Shown: in pieces, positions 16,654 to 25,733 of the stretch
How the letters are laid out: the number at the start of each line of letters is the position of its first letter
Numbering within the stretch: the first letter of the stretch is position 1
Position numbers and translations under genes: made by a program
The notes under the pieces: model-generated
Database searches by the model: none
The model's input: the letters and a program-made list of their open reading frames with translations, nothing else
Told to the model about the DNA's origin: nothing
DNA from: Bacillota bacterium
GTDB taxonomy: Bacteria > Bacillota > Dethiobacteria > DTU022
Direction of reading: 5' to 3'
NCBI GenBank assembly: GCA_019428945.1
Contig: JAHYJM010000008.1
Span: 1 to 55,520 of the forward strand
Length of the DNA stretch: 55,520 bases

Positions 16654-17558
16654 CCCCGTTGGAATGGAACTGGTATATTGAGTATTCAAGCGATTATCAT
16701 GGTTATCTTTATGCAATCAGAAAGTATTTATTCAGTGATGAAACACCTTTTCAGAAAGTTGACATAGTCGATACATTTACATATGGCCGATTATTGATAC
16801 TTGACGGGAAAACACAGTCAGCCGAATTTGATGAACACATCTATCACGAAGCTCTTGTGCACCCGGCAGCTGTTATGCATCCCGGTCCGGCAAAGGTTAT
16901 GGTTATGGGCGGCGGAGAAGGAGCTGTTCTTCGTGAACTTTGTCGCTACGATAACATAGAAGAAGTTGTCATGGTTGATATCGACAGCAAAGTTGTTGAA
17001 ATGTGCATAAAGCATCTGCCTGAATGGCATCAGGGCAGTTTTGATGACAGCAGGGTTGAACTGTTGCATATGGATGCCAGGCGCTACCTGGAGGAGACAG
17101 ATAAGAAGTTTGACATTATCTACAGCGACCTTACTGAACCGGCTGAAGAAGGTCCGTCAAAAATGCTTTTTACGCGTGAGTTTTATAATATGATTAAAAC
17201 TAAACTTAATCCGGGCGGTATACTGGCTGTTCAATCCGGTGGATTCAGCCTGGACTACCTCAGTATCCACTCTGCAATCAGGAATACAATGGAGATGAAC
17301 TTCGATAATGTTCGCTCCTATCATACTTTTATCCCTTCTTTTGATTGTTCATGGGGATATATTATTGCCAGCGCAGATAGTGAACTGTTAAATATAAGCC
17401 GGGCTGAAGTTGACAGGCGTTTAAGCCCAATCGCTGATCAGCTCAGGTTTTATGATGGTGAAACCCATGAGGGGATGTTTTGCATTCCCAAAGATATCCG
17501 CAAAGCTCTGCATGATGATCAGACTATAATCGAGGATGACAAACCGGTAAATTTTTAG
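16650..17558 (+). CDS. speE: polyamine aminopropyltransferase, ACL5/thermospermine-synthase-like
   Basis: This 302-residue enzyme of the spermidine synthase fold transfers aminopropyl from decarboxylated SAM to a di- or polyamine. The SAM-binding motif is [11 protein letters not shown], with GGGEG rather than the GGGDG of typical SpeE, and the catalytic region reads [18 protein letters not shown], similar to the DLADPxEGGP segment of ACL5-type thermospermine synthases. That points to a larger acceptor than putrescine, but specificity is unproven. The start overlaps the regulator by ATGA, so expression is coupled. No SAM decarboxylase is in the window. A terminator follows. Confidence 0.85.
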   Translation: MTPLEWNWYIEYSSDYHGYLYAIRKYLFSDETPFQKVDIVDTFTYGRLLILDGKTQSAEFDEHIYHEALVHPAAVMHPGPAKVMVMGGGEGAVLRELCRYDNIEEVVMVDIDSKVVEMCIKHLPEWHQGSFDDSRVELLHMDARRYLEETDKKFDIIYSDLTEPAEEGPSKMLFTREFYNMIKTKLNPGGILAVQSGGFSLDYLSIHSAIRNTMEMNFDNVRSYHTFIPSFDCSWGYIIASADSELLNISRAEVDRRLSPIADQLRFYDGETHEGMFCIPKDIRKALHDDQTIIEDDKPVNF

Positions 17559-17605
17559 AAGCGGTTAATTGTTCAGCTCGGGAGAGCATATCGAATTAAT
17601 AAGAA

Positions 17606-17635
17606 AGAGGCTATCTTAATCGATAGCCTCTAATG
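17606..17635. terminator. bidirectional terminator
   Basis: A 10-bp stem AGAGGCTATC/GATAGCCTCT (17606-17631) with a 6-nt loop between convergent genes, followed by AATGTTTTA on the plus strand and by TTTCTT on the minus strand. Confidence 0.85.
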
Positions 17636-17655
17636 TTTTAAAAACTGACCAGTAA

Positions 17656-18840
17656 TCAGGAACGATCTTCAATCGCCACCATCATGCCATAATCAGGCAG
17701 CTTTTCTACAAAAGGTTCCGGGTCGAGCGCTTCGGGCGGTACTGCTCCCCTGGTTTTTAGAAATCCTTCTGCAAGAAGATCTGCTGCCAGAGCGGCCGGT
17801 ATCCCTGTCTGGAACGAAGTACCCTGTTCCTGCAGGTTCCGGTAAGCCTCTTCATGGTTAACAGTGTTATACATAAATTTGGCGACTTTCTTACCATCTT
17901 TGTAACCCCTGACCAGGGTGCCCACACATACATTGCCTTTTATCTTACCGGCAAGATCTGCCGGACGGGGCAGTAAAGCAGTTACAACATCGCGCGGAAC
18001 TACCTGAACATCGTTAACGTCAATCGGTTTATCACTGTCAAGGCCGATCATTCTCAGTACATCCATCATTGTTACAAGCTCATCGGCAAGGCCATAGCCA
18101 AAGTTGCAGTTTTGCAGACCTTCTTTGTTAATATAGCGGGGTAGTGTCCAGGCCTCTTCATGAGATACTCCATATACCTTAACCCTGCCTACCGGATCGG
18201 GAAATACAAATTCTTCAATTACCTGAAGAGGATCTTTCGTCAGGAAACTTCCCTTCTCAAAATAGAGAGGTGGTTCCGAGACACATTCATCTATAAATGT
18301 GTCGGGAGAAAAATATAGGGCAAGTTCGTACCCCTCCACGTACGACACATCGGCATCACGAACAAGGATTTCTTCAACGCTATCCATCCGGTCGGCAAGG
18401 TACCTGGCAAAAATATTGCTGCAGCCGGGGTCGATACCAATACCGCAGAGAGCCAGCAGATCGGCGTTCTTATAACGTTCATCAAGCGCCAGCTGTTCTG
18501 ATATATCGATCTTTCCCGGGAGCTTAAGCAGGGTTTCACAGGCCAGATCCATATAGTGGCATTTGCCAGCCAGGCAGGCTTCCATAACAATCAAGTTGAA
18601 ACGGGGCACAGTCGCATTAATCAGAATGTCCACCTCTGAAGCCAGCTTGGTAACTTCGCTGAGATCAGATGCATCTACTATAATCCCTTTAAAAATATTG
18701 CTCTCGATATCACTTATGACGGTTTCTACCACTTCAGACTCTCGGTCGGCACAGATAACCTCGGCAAATTTTCCGGTGCGGGCAGCCGATTTTGCAATTA
18801 CTCTTCCAACGCCACCGAGGCCTAATATTGCCAGTTTCAT
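17656..18840 (-). CDS. saccharopine dehydrogenase-like oxidoreductase (copy 2)
   Basis: This 394-residue paralogue of the protein at 7734-9002 has a Rossmann motif LAILGLGGVGRVIAKSA, INATVPRFN after the first domain, GIGIDPGCSNIFARYLA aligned with GSGVEPGMADVFARYAA of copy 1, and a similar DPEPFVEKLPDYG end. LYS1 family: saccharopine or carboxy(nor)spermidine-type dehydrogenase chemistry. ATG with GGAGTG upstream. It faces the sigma-54 regulator and aminopropyltransferase genes, so a polyamine-like secondary amine is an attractive but untested substrate. Confidence 0.85.
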   Translation of the reverse strand: MKLAILGLGGVGRVIAKSAARTGKFAEVICADRESEVVETVISDIESNIFKGIIVDASDLSEVTKLASEVDILINATVPRFNLIVMEACLAGKCHYMDLACETLLKLPGKIDISEQLALDERYKNADLLALCGIGIDPGCSNIFARYLADRMDSVEEILVRDADVSYVEGYELALYFSPDTFIDECVSEPPLYFEKGSFLTKDPLQVIEEFVFPDPVGRVKVYGVSHEEAWTLPRYINKEGLQNCNFGYGLADELVTMMDVLRMIGLDSDKPIDVNDVQVVPRDVVTALLPRPADLAGKIKGNVCVGTLVRGYKDGKKVAKFMYNTVNHEEAYRNLQEQGTSFQTGIPAALAADLLAEGFLKTRGAVPPEALDPEPFVEKLPDYGMMVAIEDRS

Positions 18841-18895
18841 TGTATCACTCCATTATGTATAAAATTGTACTTCGACAAATCAGAATAGGAGATAT

Positions 18896-18911
18896 TTCTT
18901 AAAATTAAGAA
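18896..18911. promoter_or_regulatory. inverted repeat in the divergent intergenic region
   Basis: TTCTTA (18896-18901) and TAAGAA (18906-18911) with a 4-bp spacer, about 200 bp upstream of the sigma-54 promoter at 19105. Possible regulator site for the lipoprotein-symporter operon or for the leftward saccharopine-dehydrogenase-like gene. The 425-bp intergenic region (18841-19265) holds no convincing gene. Confidence 0.35.
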
Positions 18912-19104
18912 ATAAGATGCGTTGATTCTTAATAATTGGATTAATATCGGGTAATAATCTGGGATAGAGCGCTAAGTGAATTGATATTTTTTTGCATATA
19001 TCATTTTCGAATAAGTCTCCATGGCTTTTTATATACACTATCTACTTATACACGCAATAATTGTGCCAAACTCTGGATTGAAATTAATCAGTCAAACAAA
19101 GATG

Positions 19105-19122
19105 TTGGCATAAAAGTTGCGT
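19105..19122 (+). promoter_or_regulatory. sigma-54 promoter of the lipoprotein-symporter operon
   Basis: TTGGCATAAAAGTTGCGT: -24 GG at 19107-19108 and -12 GC at 19119-19120 with the required 10-bp interval. It is the second such site within 5 kb of the sigma-54 activator. About 145 bp of leader separates it from the lipoprotein start. Confidence 0.78.
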
Positions 19123-19265
19123 TATTTAAATTATATGATATTAAACGATATCTAAGTTTCTTTCCTGGGGGAGGGGATGTCGGTTAAATAATAAAATCAA
19201 ATTTATCTGTCAGTATTATTCGTTGTAACGATCATCATGAGATATTAATAAAGGGGGATAATGTA

Positions 19266-19901
19266 ATGAAAAAAGCTTTACTATTTATTGTTTTTCTTCT
19301 TGTTTTAGGAATGACTCTGGGTCTTACCGCAGGCTGCGGTCAGGATCAGGCAGTGGAGGACACTACGCCTCCGGCAGATGACGCAGCAGAAGATGATGTA
19401 GATATTTACGATTTTCCTGAAAACAATGAGGCTATGGCTCAAATACTGGCTATAGTAACTGAACTGGGTGATCGGTTGAATGAAAGAGATGGTTACTACG
19501 GCGATCTGCATGATGTGGTTGTTGCAAACGGCAACAGGCAGGGCCCGGAGCATGCTGAACTATATGCTTTATTTAATGAGTGGATCTACGAGGTCGAAGC
19601 AACATATCTTTACAGCTTTATAGATGATGGAGGCGACAATAATCTGATCATCGTTGATGGAGCAGAGCCTGAAGATATGGATCCGTACGGCTATGAATAT
19701 CCGAAGGAACCCTGGACAGTTGATGCTTTCGCCACAGGTGAGCCGCAGGTTGCCAAAACCACATGGATGGATGACTATGGCTATGGCCTGCAGAAATCGG
19801 CATTTGCTCCTGTTTATAACAGCGATGGCGAGATCTCATTCCTGCTGGGGATCGACTACCCTGTGCCCCAGTTGGAAGATTACACGGAAATCATGGACTA
19901 A
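19266..19901 (+). CDS. Cache-like extracytoplasmic lipoprotein
   Basis: This 211-residue protein has a lipoprotein signal (KKALLFIVFLLVLGMTLG, lipobox LTAGC, Cys24 or so as the lipidated residue), a short acidic linker, and a folded domain whose second half (KSAFAPVYNSDGEISFLLGIDYP) looks like the core of a Cache/PAS-type ligand-binding domain. It has no kinase, methyl-accepting or cyclase part, so it is a free-standing surface-bound binding protein. It directly precedes two SSS symporters and follows a sigma-54 promoter; it may bind the transported substrate. No named family recognised. Confidence 0.75.
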   Translation: MKKALLFIVFLLVLGMTLGLTAGCGQDQAVEDTTPPADDAAEDDVDIYDFPENNEAMAQILAIVTELGDRLNERDGYYGDLHDVVVANGNRQGPEHAELYALFNEWIYEVEATYLYSFIDDGGDNNLIIVDGAEPEDMDPYGYEYPKEPWTVDAFATGEPQVAKTTWMDDYGYGLQKSAFAPVYNSDGEISFLLGIDYPVPQLEDYTEIMD

Positions 19902-19935
19902 AAAGTGTCAGAGTAGTTTTGGGTTAGCTATCTGA

Positions 19936-19968
19936 ATAAACGGAGGGTTATAGATGCCCTCCGTTTAT
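19936..19968 (+). terminator. intra-operon hairpin / weak terminator
   Basis: A 12-bp stem ATAAACGGAGGG/CCCTCCGTTTAT with an 8-9-nt loop lies between the lipoprotein and the first SSS gene. It has only a short T-run inside the stem, so it may process or attenuate the message rather than end it. Confidence 0.55.
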
Positions 19969-20003
19969 CATAAGACACCTGAGCTGTAAAAGGAGGTTCA
20001 TTT

Positions 20004-21605
20004 ATGCAAGACGGAGCTATGTTTGCCCATATCTCAAACTGGATTTATCTTGGTCTGGCTGTATACATAGTGATTGTGATCGCAATAGGTCTCTATTTCT
20101 CCCGAGGCATAAAAGAGTGCGATGATCATGTTGTAGGGGGGCGAGATATCTCTTTTGTCTACCTGGTTGGCTCTACCGCTGCAACCTGGCTCTGCGCCGG
20201 AGCAATTCTCGGCGCTGCAGGCTACGCTTACATGTTTGGTTTCCAGGGAACAATTTATGACCCCTGGGCACCTGCCCTGACCCTTTTATTAAGCGGATTA
20301 TTTCTTGTTTACCGTTTACGTCAGGCCGGCTATACTTCGGTCGTTGATTTTTATGATAACCGTTATGGTAAGAAGATGAGTATTCTATATATGATTATTC
20401 AGATCATCGGGACCATGTCCTGGCTGGCCGGTCAGATGGTCGCAGCAGGCGTTCTTGTCCAGGTTACCACCGGTTTCAGTTTTGCCATTTCAGTTGTTAT
20501 CGGTACGGCAGCTATTATCTTTGTTACTTATAGCGGTGGCCTTAAAGCTCTTTCAAGACTCGATACCATGAACACGGTATTGATTATAGTTGCGCTCTTA
20601 ATCCTCTTCCCTGCAGTTATCAGGGGTATCGGGGGTTGGGACTTTTTCGTTAACAATGCCCGGGTTTGGGATGGTTTGCCGCCCTTTGCCATGATACCTC
20701 TCCCTGATGCCCGTGGTTTCCTATATTATGTCGGTTTATTTGGTTTTATATCTTATCTTGCTGCCTGGCTCGGCGTCGGCCTGGGAGACTTAAGCTGTGC
20801 GATCCTGATGCAGCGCGCCCTGGCTGCCAGAACGGCTAAAACGGCTTCCGGAGCCTTTGTTACAGCCGGTTTGCTTTATCTTGCCATTGCGATGATTCCG
20901 GTTATGATAGGCATTGCAGTTTTTACCTATGGTTTCAGATTAGCAAGTCCCATTGATAACGAACAGGTCTTGATTTGGGCTGCCCAGAATTTTATGCCCG
21001 ACTGGTTTGCGGTCTTTTTCATCGTCATGATTGCCGGAGCGATTATTTCGACTGCCGGGGACAGTGTTCTGATCAACGCCACCCTGCTTGGGCATAACCT
21101 CTATCGTTATTTCAGGCCAAAGGCGACTACAGTTGATACTTTGAAAGCTGTGCGTATTGCCATACCGGTAACTGCGATTATCTGTATGATTATCGCCATA
21201 GTTTTCCCATCACTTTATAAATTAATTGTATTTGCCGGCTGTATCGGTTTGCCAACGGTTGTGCCGGCCTTCATTGCCGGCCTTTTCTGGAGCAAGGCGA
21301 ATCTAAAAGGAGCAGTTGCTTCTTTTTTTGCCGGGGTTGTGACTTGGGTGATCGGTTTCGTGTGGGCTCTGCCCTTTACGATCGAATCCAACTGGTACAT
21401 GGTTGATTTTGAAGTATGGTACTGGGTAGATGAGGGAATCTGGGATGCCCTTTTCTTTGCAACCATACCGGCAGCGATTGTCTGTGTTATTACACTTATT
21501 GTGGTATCGCTGAGAACGCAGAAATCTGATCCGCCTAAACCAATGCTCACAGCAAAAGGTGAGAGCATGTTAGGAAAGCCGATGTTCTTCTGGTCGAAAA
21601 AGTAA
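20004..21605 (+). CDS. sodium:solute symporter (SSS family), copy 2
   Basis: This 533-residue SSS symporter with about 13 membrane segments starts at ATG with an AAAGGAGG site. It shares the motif GGRDISFVYLVGSTAATWLCAGAILG and the DPPKP-to-FFW tail with copy 1, and is nearly identical along its length to copy 3 directly downstream. It probably imports, with Na+, the same class of compound as copy 1. It lies behind the Cache-like lipoprotein and likely shares its sigma-54 promoter. A strong terminator follows, so copy 3 is separately transcribed. Confidence 0.9.
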   Translation: MQDGAMFAHISNWIYLGLAVYIVIVIAIGLYFSRGIKECDDHVVGGRDISFVYLVGSTAATWLCAGAILGAAGYAYMFGFQGTIYDPWAPALTLLLSGLFLVYRLRQAGYTSVVDFYDNRYGKKMSILYMIIQIIGTMSWLAGQMVAAGVLVQVTTGFSFAISVVIGTAAIIFVTYSGGLKALSRLDTMNTVLIIVALLILFPAVIRGIGGWDFFVNNARVWDGLPPFAMIPLPDARGFLYYVGLFGFISYLAAWLGVGLGDLSCAILMQRALAARTAKTASGAFVTAGLLYLAIAMIPVMIGIAVFTYGFRLASPIDNEQVLIWAAQNFMPDWFAVFFIVMIAGAIISTAGDSVLINATLLGHNLYRYFRPKATTVDTLKAVRIAIPVTAIICMIIAIVFPSLYKLIVFAGCIGLPTVVPAFIAGLFWSKANLKGAVASFFAGVVTWVIGFVWALPFTIESNWYMVDFEVWYWVDEGIWDALFFATIPAAIVCVITLIVVSLRTQKSDPPKPMLTAKGESMLGKPMFFWSKK

Positions 21606-21637
21606 AAGATCACAAACGGATCTTTAAATTGCTGAAA

Positions 21638-21669
21638 CTGGCGCCCGCAACGACGCGGGCGCCAGTTTT
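21638..21669 (+). terminator. terminator after SSS copy 2
   Basis: An 11-bp GC-rich stem CTGGCGCCCGC/GCGGGCGCCAG (21638-21665) with a 6-nt loop, followed by TTTTA. Confidence 0.93.
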
Positions 21670-21739
21670 AATAAGCTGACTGTTTTGATTAAACATGCTG
21701 GTTTCCGGGGGCATTCCGGGCAGGGGGGGTGATGAAATA

Positions 21740-21768
21740 TTGATAACAGCAGAGCTGAAGATTATAGT
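21740..21768 (+). promoter_or_regulatory. sigma-A promoter of SSS copy 3
   Basis: TTGATA (21740-21745), 17-bp spacer, TATAGT (21763-21768), about 40 bp before the start. No sigma-54 motif is visible here, so the duplicate appears differently regulated. Confidence 0.6.
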
Positions 21769-21809
21769 ATGATAAGAATTGGGCTAATATTAAAAAAATA
21801 AGGAGGCGC

Positions 21810-23420
21810 ATGAAGGTGGATGGAGTAGCAATCTTCGGCCATATTTCATCCTGGATTTATCTTGGCTTGGCTGTCTACCTTGTAGTTGTAATTGCGATTG
21901 GACTCTACTTTTCCCGCGGTATCAAGGAGTGTGACGACCATGTTGTCGGTGGCCGGGACATCTCATTCGTTTACCTCGTTGGTTCGACTGCTGCCACCTG
22001 GCTCTGTGCCGGGGCAATTCTCGGCGCTGCAGGCTACGCTTACATGTTTGGTTTCCAGGGAATTATTTATGACCCATGGGCACCGGCCCTGACCCTTATA
22101 CTAAGCGGAGTATTCCTGGTTTACCGCTTACGTCAGGCCGGTTATACTTCAATTGTCGATTTTTATGATAATCGTTACGGCCGCCAGATGAGTGTATTAT
22201 TTATGATTATTCAGATTATCGGAACTGTGTCCTGGCTGGCAGGCCAGATGGTGGCAGCAGGTGTTCTTGTTCAGGTTACCACCGGTTTCAGTTATTCAAT
22301 ATCTGTAATTATCGGCACAATTGTTATTATTGCCATCACATATAGTGGTGGCCTGAAAGCCCTCTCCAGGCTTGATACCATGAATACAGTGTTAATCATT
22401 GTCGCACTTCTAATACTGTTTCCAGCAGTAATCAAGGGTGTCGGCGGTTGGGACTATTTCGTCAGCAATGCCAGGGTTTGGGATAAGTTGCCGCCCTTTA
22501 CATTGTGGCCCGTTTCAGATGCGCGTGGTTTCCTCTACTATGTTGGCCTGTTTGGATGGATTGCCTATATTGCCGCCTGGCTTGGTGTGGGGCTTGGTGA
22601 TTTGAGCTGTGCAATCCTGATGCAACGCGCCCTGGCTGCGAGAACTGCAAAAACAGCTTCCGGTGGCTTTATTACTGCCGGAATCCTCTACCTGATAATC
22701 GCCATGATTCCGGTCATGATTGGAATAGCCGTTTTCACCTATGGTTTCAGGCTGGCCAGCCCAGTGGAAAATGAACAGGTTTTAATCTGGGCGGCAAAGA
22801 ATTTTATGCCTGATTGGTATGCCGTCTTTTTCATTGTAATGGTTGCCGGGGCGATTATATCAACCGCAGGCGACAGTGTTTTAATCAATTCCACCCTGCT
22901 GGGTCATAACGTTTATCGATACTTCAGGCCACAGGCAACAACTGTCGATACCCTGAAGGCTGTGCGCGTTGCTATACCGTTAACAGCGATTATCTGTATG
23001 ATTATAGCTATCGCTTTGCCTTCATTGTATAAACTAATTGTATTTGCCGGCTGTATCGGTTTGCCCACGGTAGTGCCGGCTTTCATTGCCGGTCTCTTCT
23101 GGAGTAAGGCGAATCTTAAAGGCGCAGTTGCTTCTTTCATTGCCGGGGTTGTGACGTGGGCAATTGGTTTCGTGTGGGCCTTGCCTTTTACGATTGAATC
23201 TAACTGGTACATGGTAAATTATGAAAAGTGGTATTGGGTAGATGAGGGAATCTGGGATGCCCTTTTCTTCGCCACCATACCGGCAGTAGTTGTCTGTGTC
23301 ATTACACTGATTGTGGTATCGCTGAGAACGCAGAAATCTGATCCGCCTAAACCAATGCTCACAGCAAAAGGTGAGAGTATGTTAGGAAAACCGATGTTCT
23401 TCTGGTCAAAGAAAAATTAG
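21810..23420 (+). CDS. sodium:solute symporter (SSS family), copy 3
   Basis: This 536-residue duplicate of copy 2 differs mainly in conservative positions inside membrane segments and by a slightly different N-terminus (MKVDGVAIFGHIS). The start is ATG 21810 with AAGGAGGCGC upstream. Its promoter is of the sigma-A type, unlike the lipoprotein-copy 2 unit, which suggests basal versus induced expression of near-identical carriers. A hairpin with a short T-rich tail follows. Confidence 0.9.
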   Translation: MKVDGVAIFGHISSWIYLGLAVYLVVVIAIGLYFSRGIKECDDHVVGGRDISFVYLVGSTAATWLCAGAILGAAGYAYMFGFQGIIYDPWAPALTLILSGVFLVYRLRQAGYTSIVDFYDNRYGRQMSVLFMIIQIIGTVSWLAGQMVAAGVLVQVTTGFSYSISVIIGTIVIIAITYSGGLKALSRLDTMNTVLIIVALLILFPAVIKGVGGWDYFVSNARVWDKLPPFTLWPVSDARGFLYYVGLFGWIAYIAAWLGVGLGDLSCAILMQRALAARTAKTASGGFITAGILYLIIAMIPVMIGIAVFTYGFRLASPVENEQVLIWAAKNFMPDWYAVFFIVMVAGAIISTAGDSVLINSTLLGHNVYRYFRPQATTVDTLKAVRVAIPLTAIICMIIAIALPSLYKLIVFAGCIGLPTVVPAFIAGLFWSKANLKGAVASFIAGVVTWAIGFVWALPFTIESNWYMVNYEKWYWVDEGIWDALFFATIPAVVVCVITLIVVSLRTQKSDPPKPMLTAKGESMLGKPMFFWSKKN

Positions 23421-23479
23421 GCTTAATTAATAGATGACTATACGTTAAGGTTGTCGGTACAATTGTTATAGCTGCAATT

Positions 23480-23525
23480 AAGCGCCCGGGTGCAATCCAT
23501 TACATGTCCCGGGTGCTTATTTTAT
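23480..23525. terminator. terminator between convergent genes
   Basis: An 11-bp stem AAGCGCCCGGG/CCCGGGTGCTT (one G-T pair; 23480-23518), then ATTTTATA. It ends SSS copy 3 and possibly the leftward prenyltransferase. Confidence 0.82.
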
Positions 23526-23557
23526 AGACAAGCGGGTTAGAAAAACTATGTTTGAAG

Positions 23558-24490
23558 TTAAAATAGAAGGGTTAATAAAGCTGCCGCAATCATCGTTACT
23601 CCGGTTAACTGGTAGACCTGAATAGTTTTGGCGTTAGCTTCTATCAGGAGCGGAATATTATCATAATGTTCTCGCGCAACTTTAACAGCTTTAACAGCCG
23701 GTGGCAGACTGATGAATGGAAGCAGCCAGAGAATACTCTTGCTGAACACGGCTAAAATGAGCAGGAAAAGATAAGCAAGGCCGAAAAGCAGAGCATAGAC
23801 ACTTACACCTTTTTTCTTACCCAGGCGGACCACTCCGTTCATTTTGCCGCCTTTGAGATCTGCTTCATAATCCGGGAATTGGTTGATCCACAAAACATTG
23901 GCAATAATAAAGCCCAGGGGCATTGAGGCTATAACAACCAGCATGCTGATTGTTCCTGTCTGGACCAGGTATGTTCCGATGGTAATCAGGGGGCCGAAGG
24001 TGAAGCCGACTGCAAGTTCTCCAAAGCCACGATAGGCAAATTGAAAAGGAGGAAGGCTGTAGAAGAGGGCGAAGAATACACCTGCCAAACCGAACCAAAG
24101 TACGGAAAACTCTCGGGCAGCAACTATGTAAAGGCCAAGCAGGCAGCCAAGAGAAATTGTAACAATGCCTATGACCAGATTTTCTTTAAGGGTAAGTTTG
24201 CCGTCAATAATCGTTTTTTTGCCACCACTGAAAGGAGTTCGCTTATCGGGTGTGACAAAGCGGTCAACACCGCTTAAATAATCTACGTATTCATTGATGG
24301 CATTTTTACCGATTTCCAGGAGATAAACAGCAAATAGACCAATTATAAACCAGTACCAGTTAAAACTTCCCGATTGAGCATAAGCCAGTGCACCGCCAAC
24401 AGCCATCGGGATAGTAGAAGCGATCCATATCTTTGGATCGGCAATCTGCCAGAAACCGTTCCAAAGGTTTCTTACATCACTGTTACTCAT
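23558..24490 (-). CDS. UbiA-family prenyltransferase (MenA-like)
   Basis: This 310-residue membrane protein has about 8-9 segments and both Asp-rich motifs of UbiA enzymes: NEYVDYLSGVD (NxxxDxxxxxD) and NQFPDYEADLKGGK. It transfers a prenyl chain to an aromatic acceptor such as 1,4-dihydroxy-2-naphthoate in menaquinone synthesis. No other menaquinone gene is nearby, so the acceptor is uncertain. ATG 24490 overlaps the end of the aspartate kinase gene by 8 bp, so the two are co-transcribed. Confidence 0.85.
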   Translation of the reverse strand: MSNSDVRNLWNGFWQIADPKIWIASTIPMAVGGALAYAQSGSFNWYWFIIGLFAVYLLEIGKNAINEYVDYLSGVDRFVTPDKRTPFSGGKKTIIDGKLTLKENLVIGIVTISLGCLLGLYIVAAREFSVLWFGLAGVFFALFYSLPPFQFAYRGFGELAVGFTFGPLITIGTYLVQTGTISMLVVIASMPLGFIIANVLWINQFPDYEADLKGGKMNGVVRLGKKKGVSVYALLFGLAYLFLLILAVFSKSILWLLPFISLPPAVKAVKVAREHYDNIPLLIEANAKTIQVYQLTGVTMIAAALLTLLF

Positions 24491-25733
24491 GCTTGTGTTC
24501 TCCGTCTTTAGTATGATTTAAATCGTCCAGGCCAAATACCTTGTGTACAGCCCTCACAGCAAGTTCACCATATTTTTCTTCAATTATACAGGAAATCCTG
24601 TATTCAGATGTACTGATCATCTCAATATTAATATTTTCTTCGGATAGCGACTTAAACATTCTGGCAGCAACACCTGGATTGGTTTTAATGCCAATCCCTA
24701 CAGCCGATACTTTGACAATATTATTTTCGGCAAGCATTTCCAGAGCGCCGATTTCTTCGGCAATTTTGGATACCAGTTCCTGAGCTTTTTCCAGGTCAGT
24801 AGTTGGAATGGTGAAGGTAAAGTCTGCAAAGCCGTCAGTGCTGGCATTTTGAATGATCATGTCAACATTAATAGATGTTTCTGCCAGCGGTGATAATATT
24901 TTGTAAGCTATTCCGGGACGGTCCGGAACACGTATCAGAGAGATTTTGGAAACATTTCTTTCCAGGGTGACTCCCTTAATAACCGAGTTTTCCATAACAT
25001 CCTCCTCATTAACTATCCAGGTATGTTTTTCTCCGCCAAATGATGATTTAACCACCAACGGCACCTGATATTTCTGGGCAAGTTCGACAGAGCGGGCGTG
25101 CAGTACTTTAGCACCCAATCCGGCAAGTTCCAGCATTTCCTGGTAAGATATTTTTTTTAAATGGCGCGCTTTCGGGCAGATGTTGGGATCGGCTGTATAA
25201 ACACCGTCAACATCGGTATAAATCTCGCAGCAATCAGCTTTCAGTGAAGCGGCAAGCGCTACCGCTGTCGTATCGGATCCTCCGCGTCCCAGGGTGGTAA
25301 TACTTCCGTTATCACAGACCCCCTGGAATCCGGCAATTACCGGGATTATGCCATCATTCATATCATCATGCAAAATGTCGGACTGCAGTTCGACTATGCG
25401 GGCTTTGGTATGAACCTGGTCGGTAATTAAAGGCAGCTGCAGCCCGAGGTACGATTTTGCCCTGTGTCCCAGGCTTTCGAGAGTTATAGCCATCAGGGCG
25501 GCGCAGGCCTGCTCTCCGGTTGAAACAAGGGCATCCTGTTCACGTCCCGGCGGATTTGACATAACCTGTCCGGCCAGACCAAGCAGCTTATCTGTTTCAC
25601 CGCTCATGGCTGAAACAACCACTGTTACTTTATTACCCTTGCTTTTTGTAGTGACAATACCCATGGCCACTCTTCTGATGTGATCAAGAGATGCAACCGA
25701 TGATCCGCCATACTTCTGAACAATTAATGCCAA
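24483..25733 (-). CDS. lysC: aspartate kinase
   Basis: This enzyme of about 416 residues phosphorylates aspartate, the first step to lysine, threonine and methionine. It has the N-terminal kinase motif VQKYGGSSVAS, the GRGGSDTTAVALA substrate loop, and two C-terminal ACT domains from about residue 270 (SLIRVPDRPGIAYKILSPLAE, VSAVGIGIKTNPGVAARMF), so feedback inhibition by lysine or threonine is expected. TTG 25733, about 10 nt after AAAGGTG, is preferred; GTG 25742 lies on the ribosome site. No lysine riboswitch features are seen upstream. Confidence 0.94.
   Translation of the reverse strand: MALIVQKYGGSSVASLDHIRRVAMGIVTTKSKGNKVTVVVSAMSGETDKLLGLAGQVMSNPPGREQDALVSTGEQACAALMAITLESLGHRAKSYLGLQLPLITDQVHTKARIVELQSDILHDDMNDGIIPVIAGFQGVCDNGSITTLGRGGSDTTAVALAASLKADCCEIYTDVDGVYTADPNICPKARHLKKISYQEMLELAGLGAKVLHARSVELAQKYQVPLVVKSSFGGEKHTWIVNEEDVMENSVIKGVTLERNVSKISLIRVPDRPGIAYKILSPLAETSINVDMIIQNASTDGFADFTFTIPTTDLEKAQELVSKIAEEIGALEMLAENNIVKVSAVGIGIKTNPGVAARMFKSLSEENINIEMISTSEYRISCIIEEKYGELAVRAVHKVFGLDDLNHTKDGEHKHE

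Larger units (their letters stand above)
20004..23420 (+). repeat. tandem duplication of an SSS symporter gene
   Basis: The two complete genes 20004-21605 and 21810-23420 encode proteins about 90% identical by eye, with stretches of identical DNA (for example around 20207-20250 and 22018-22060, and at the 3' ends). Substitutions are mostly synonymous or conservative, so both copies look functional. Confidence 0.85.
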
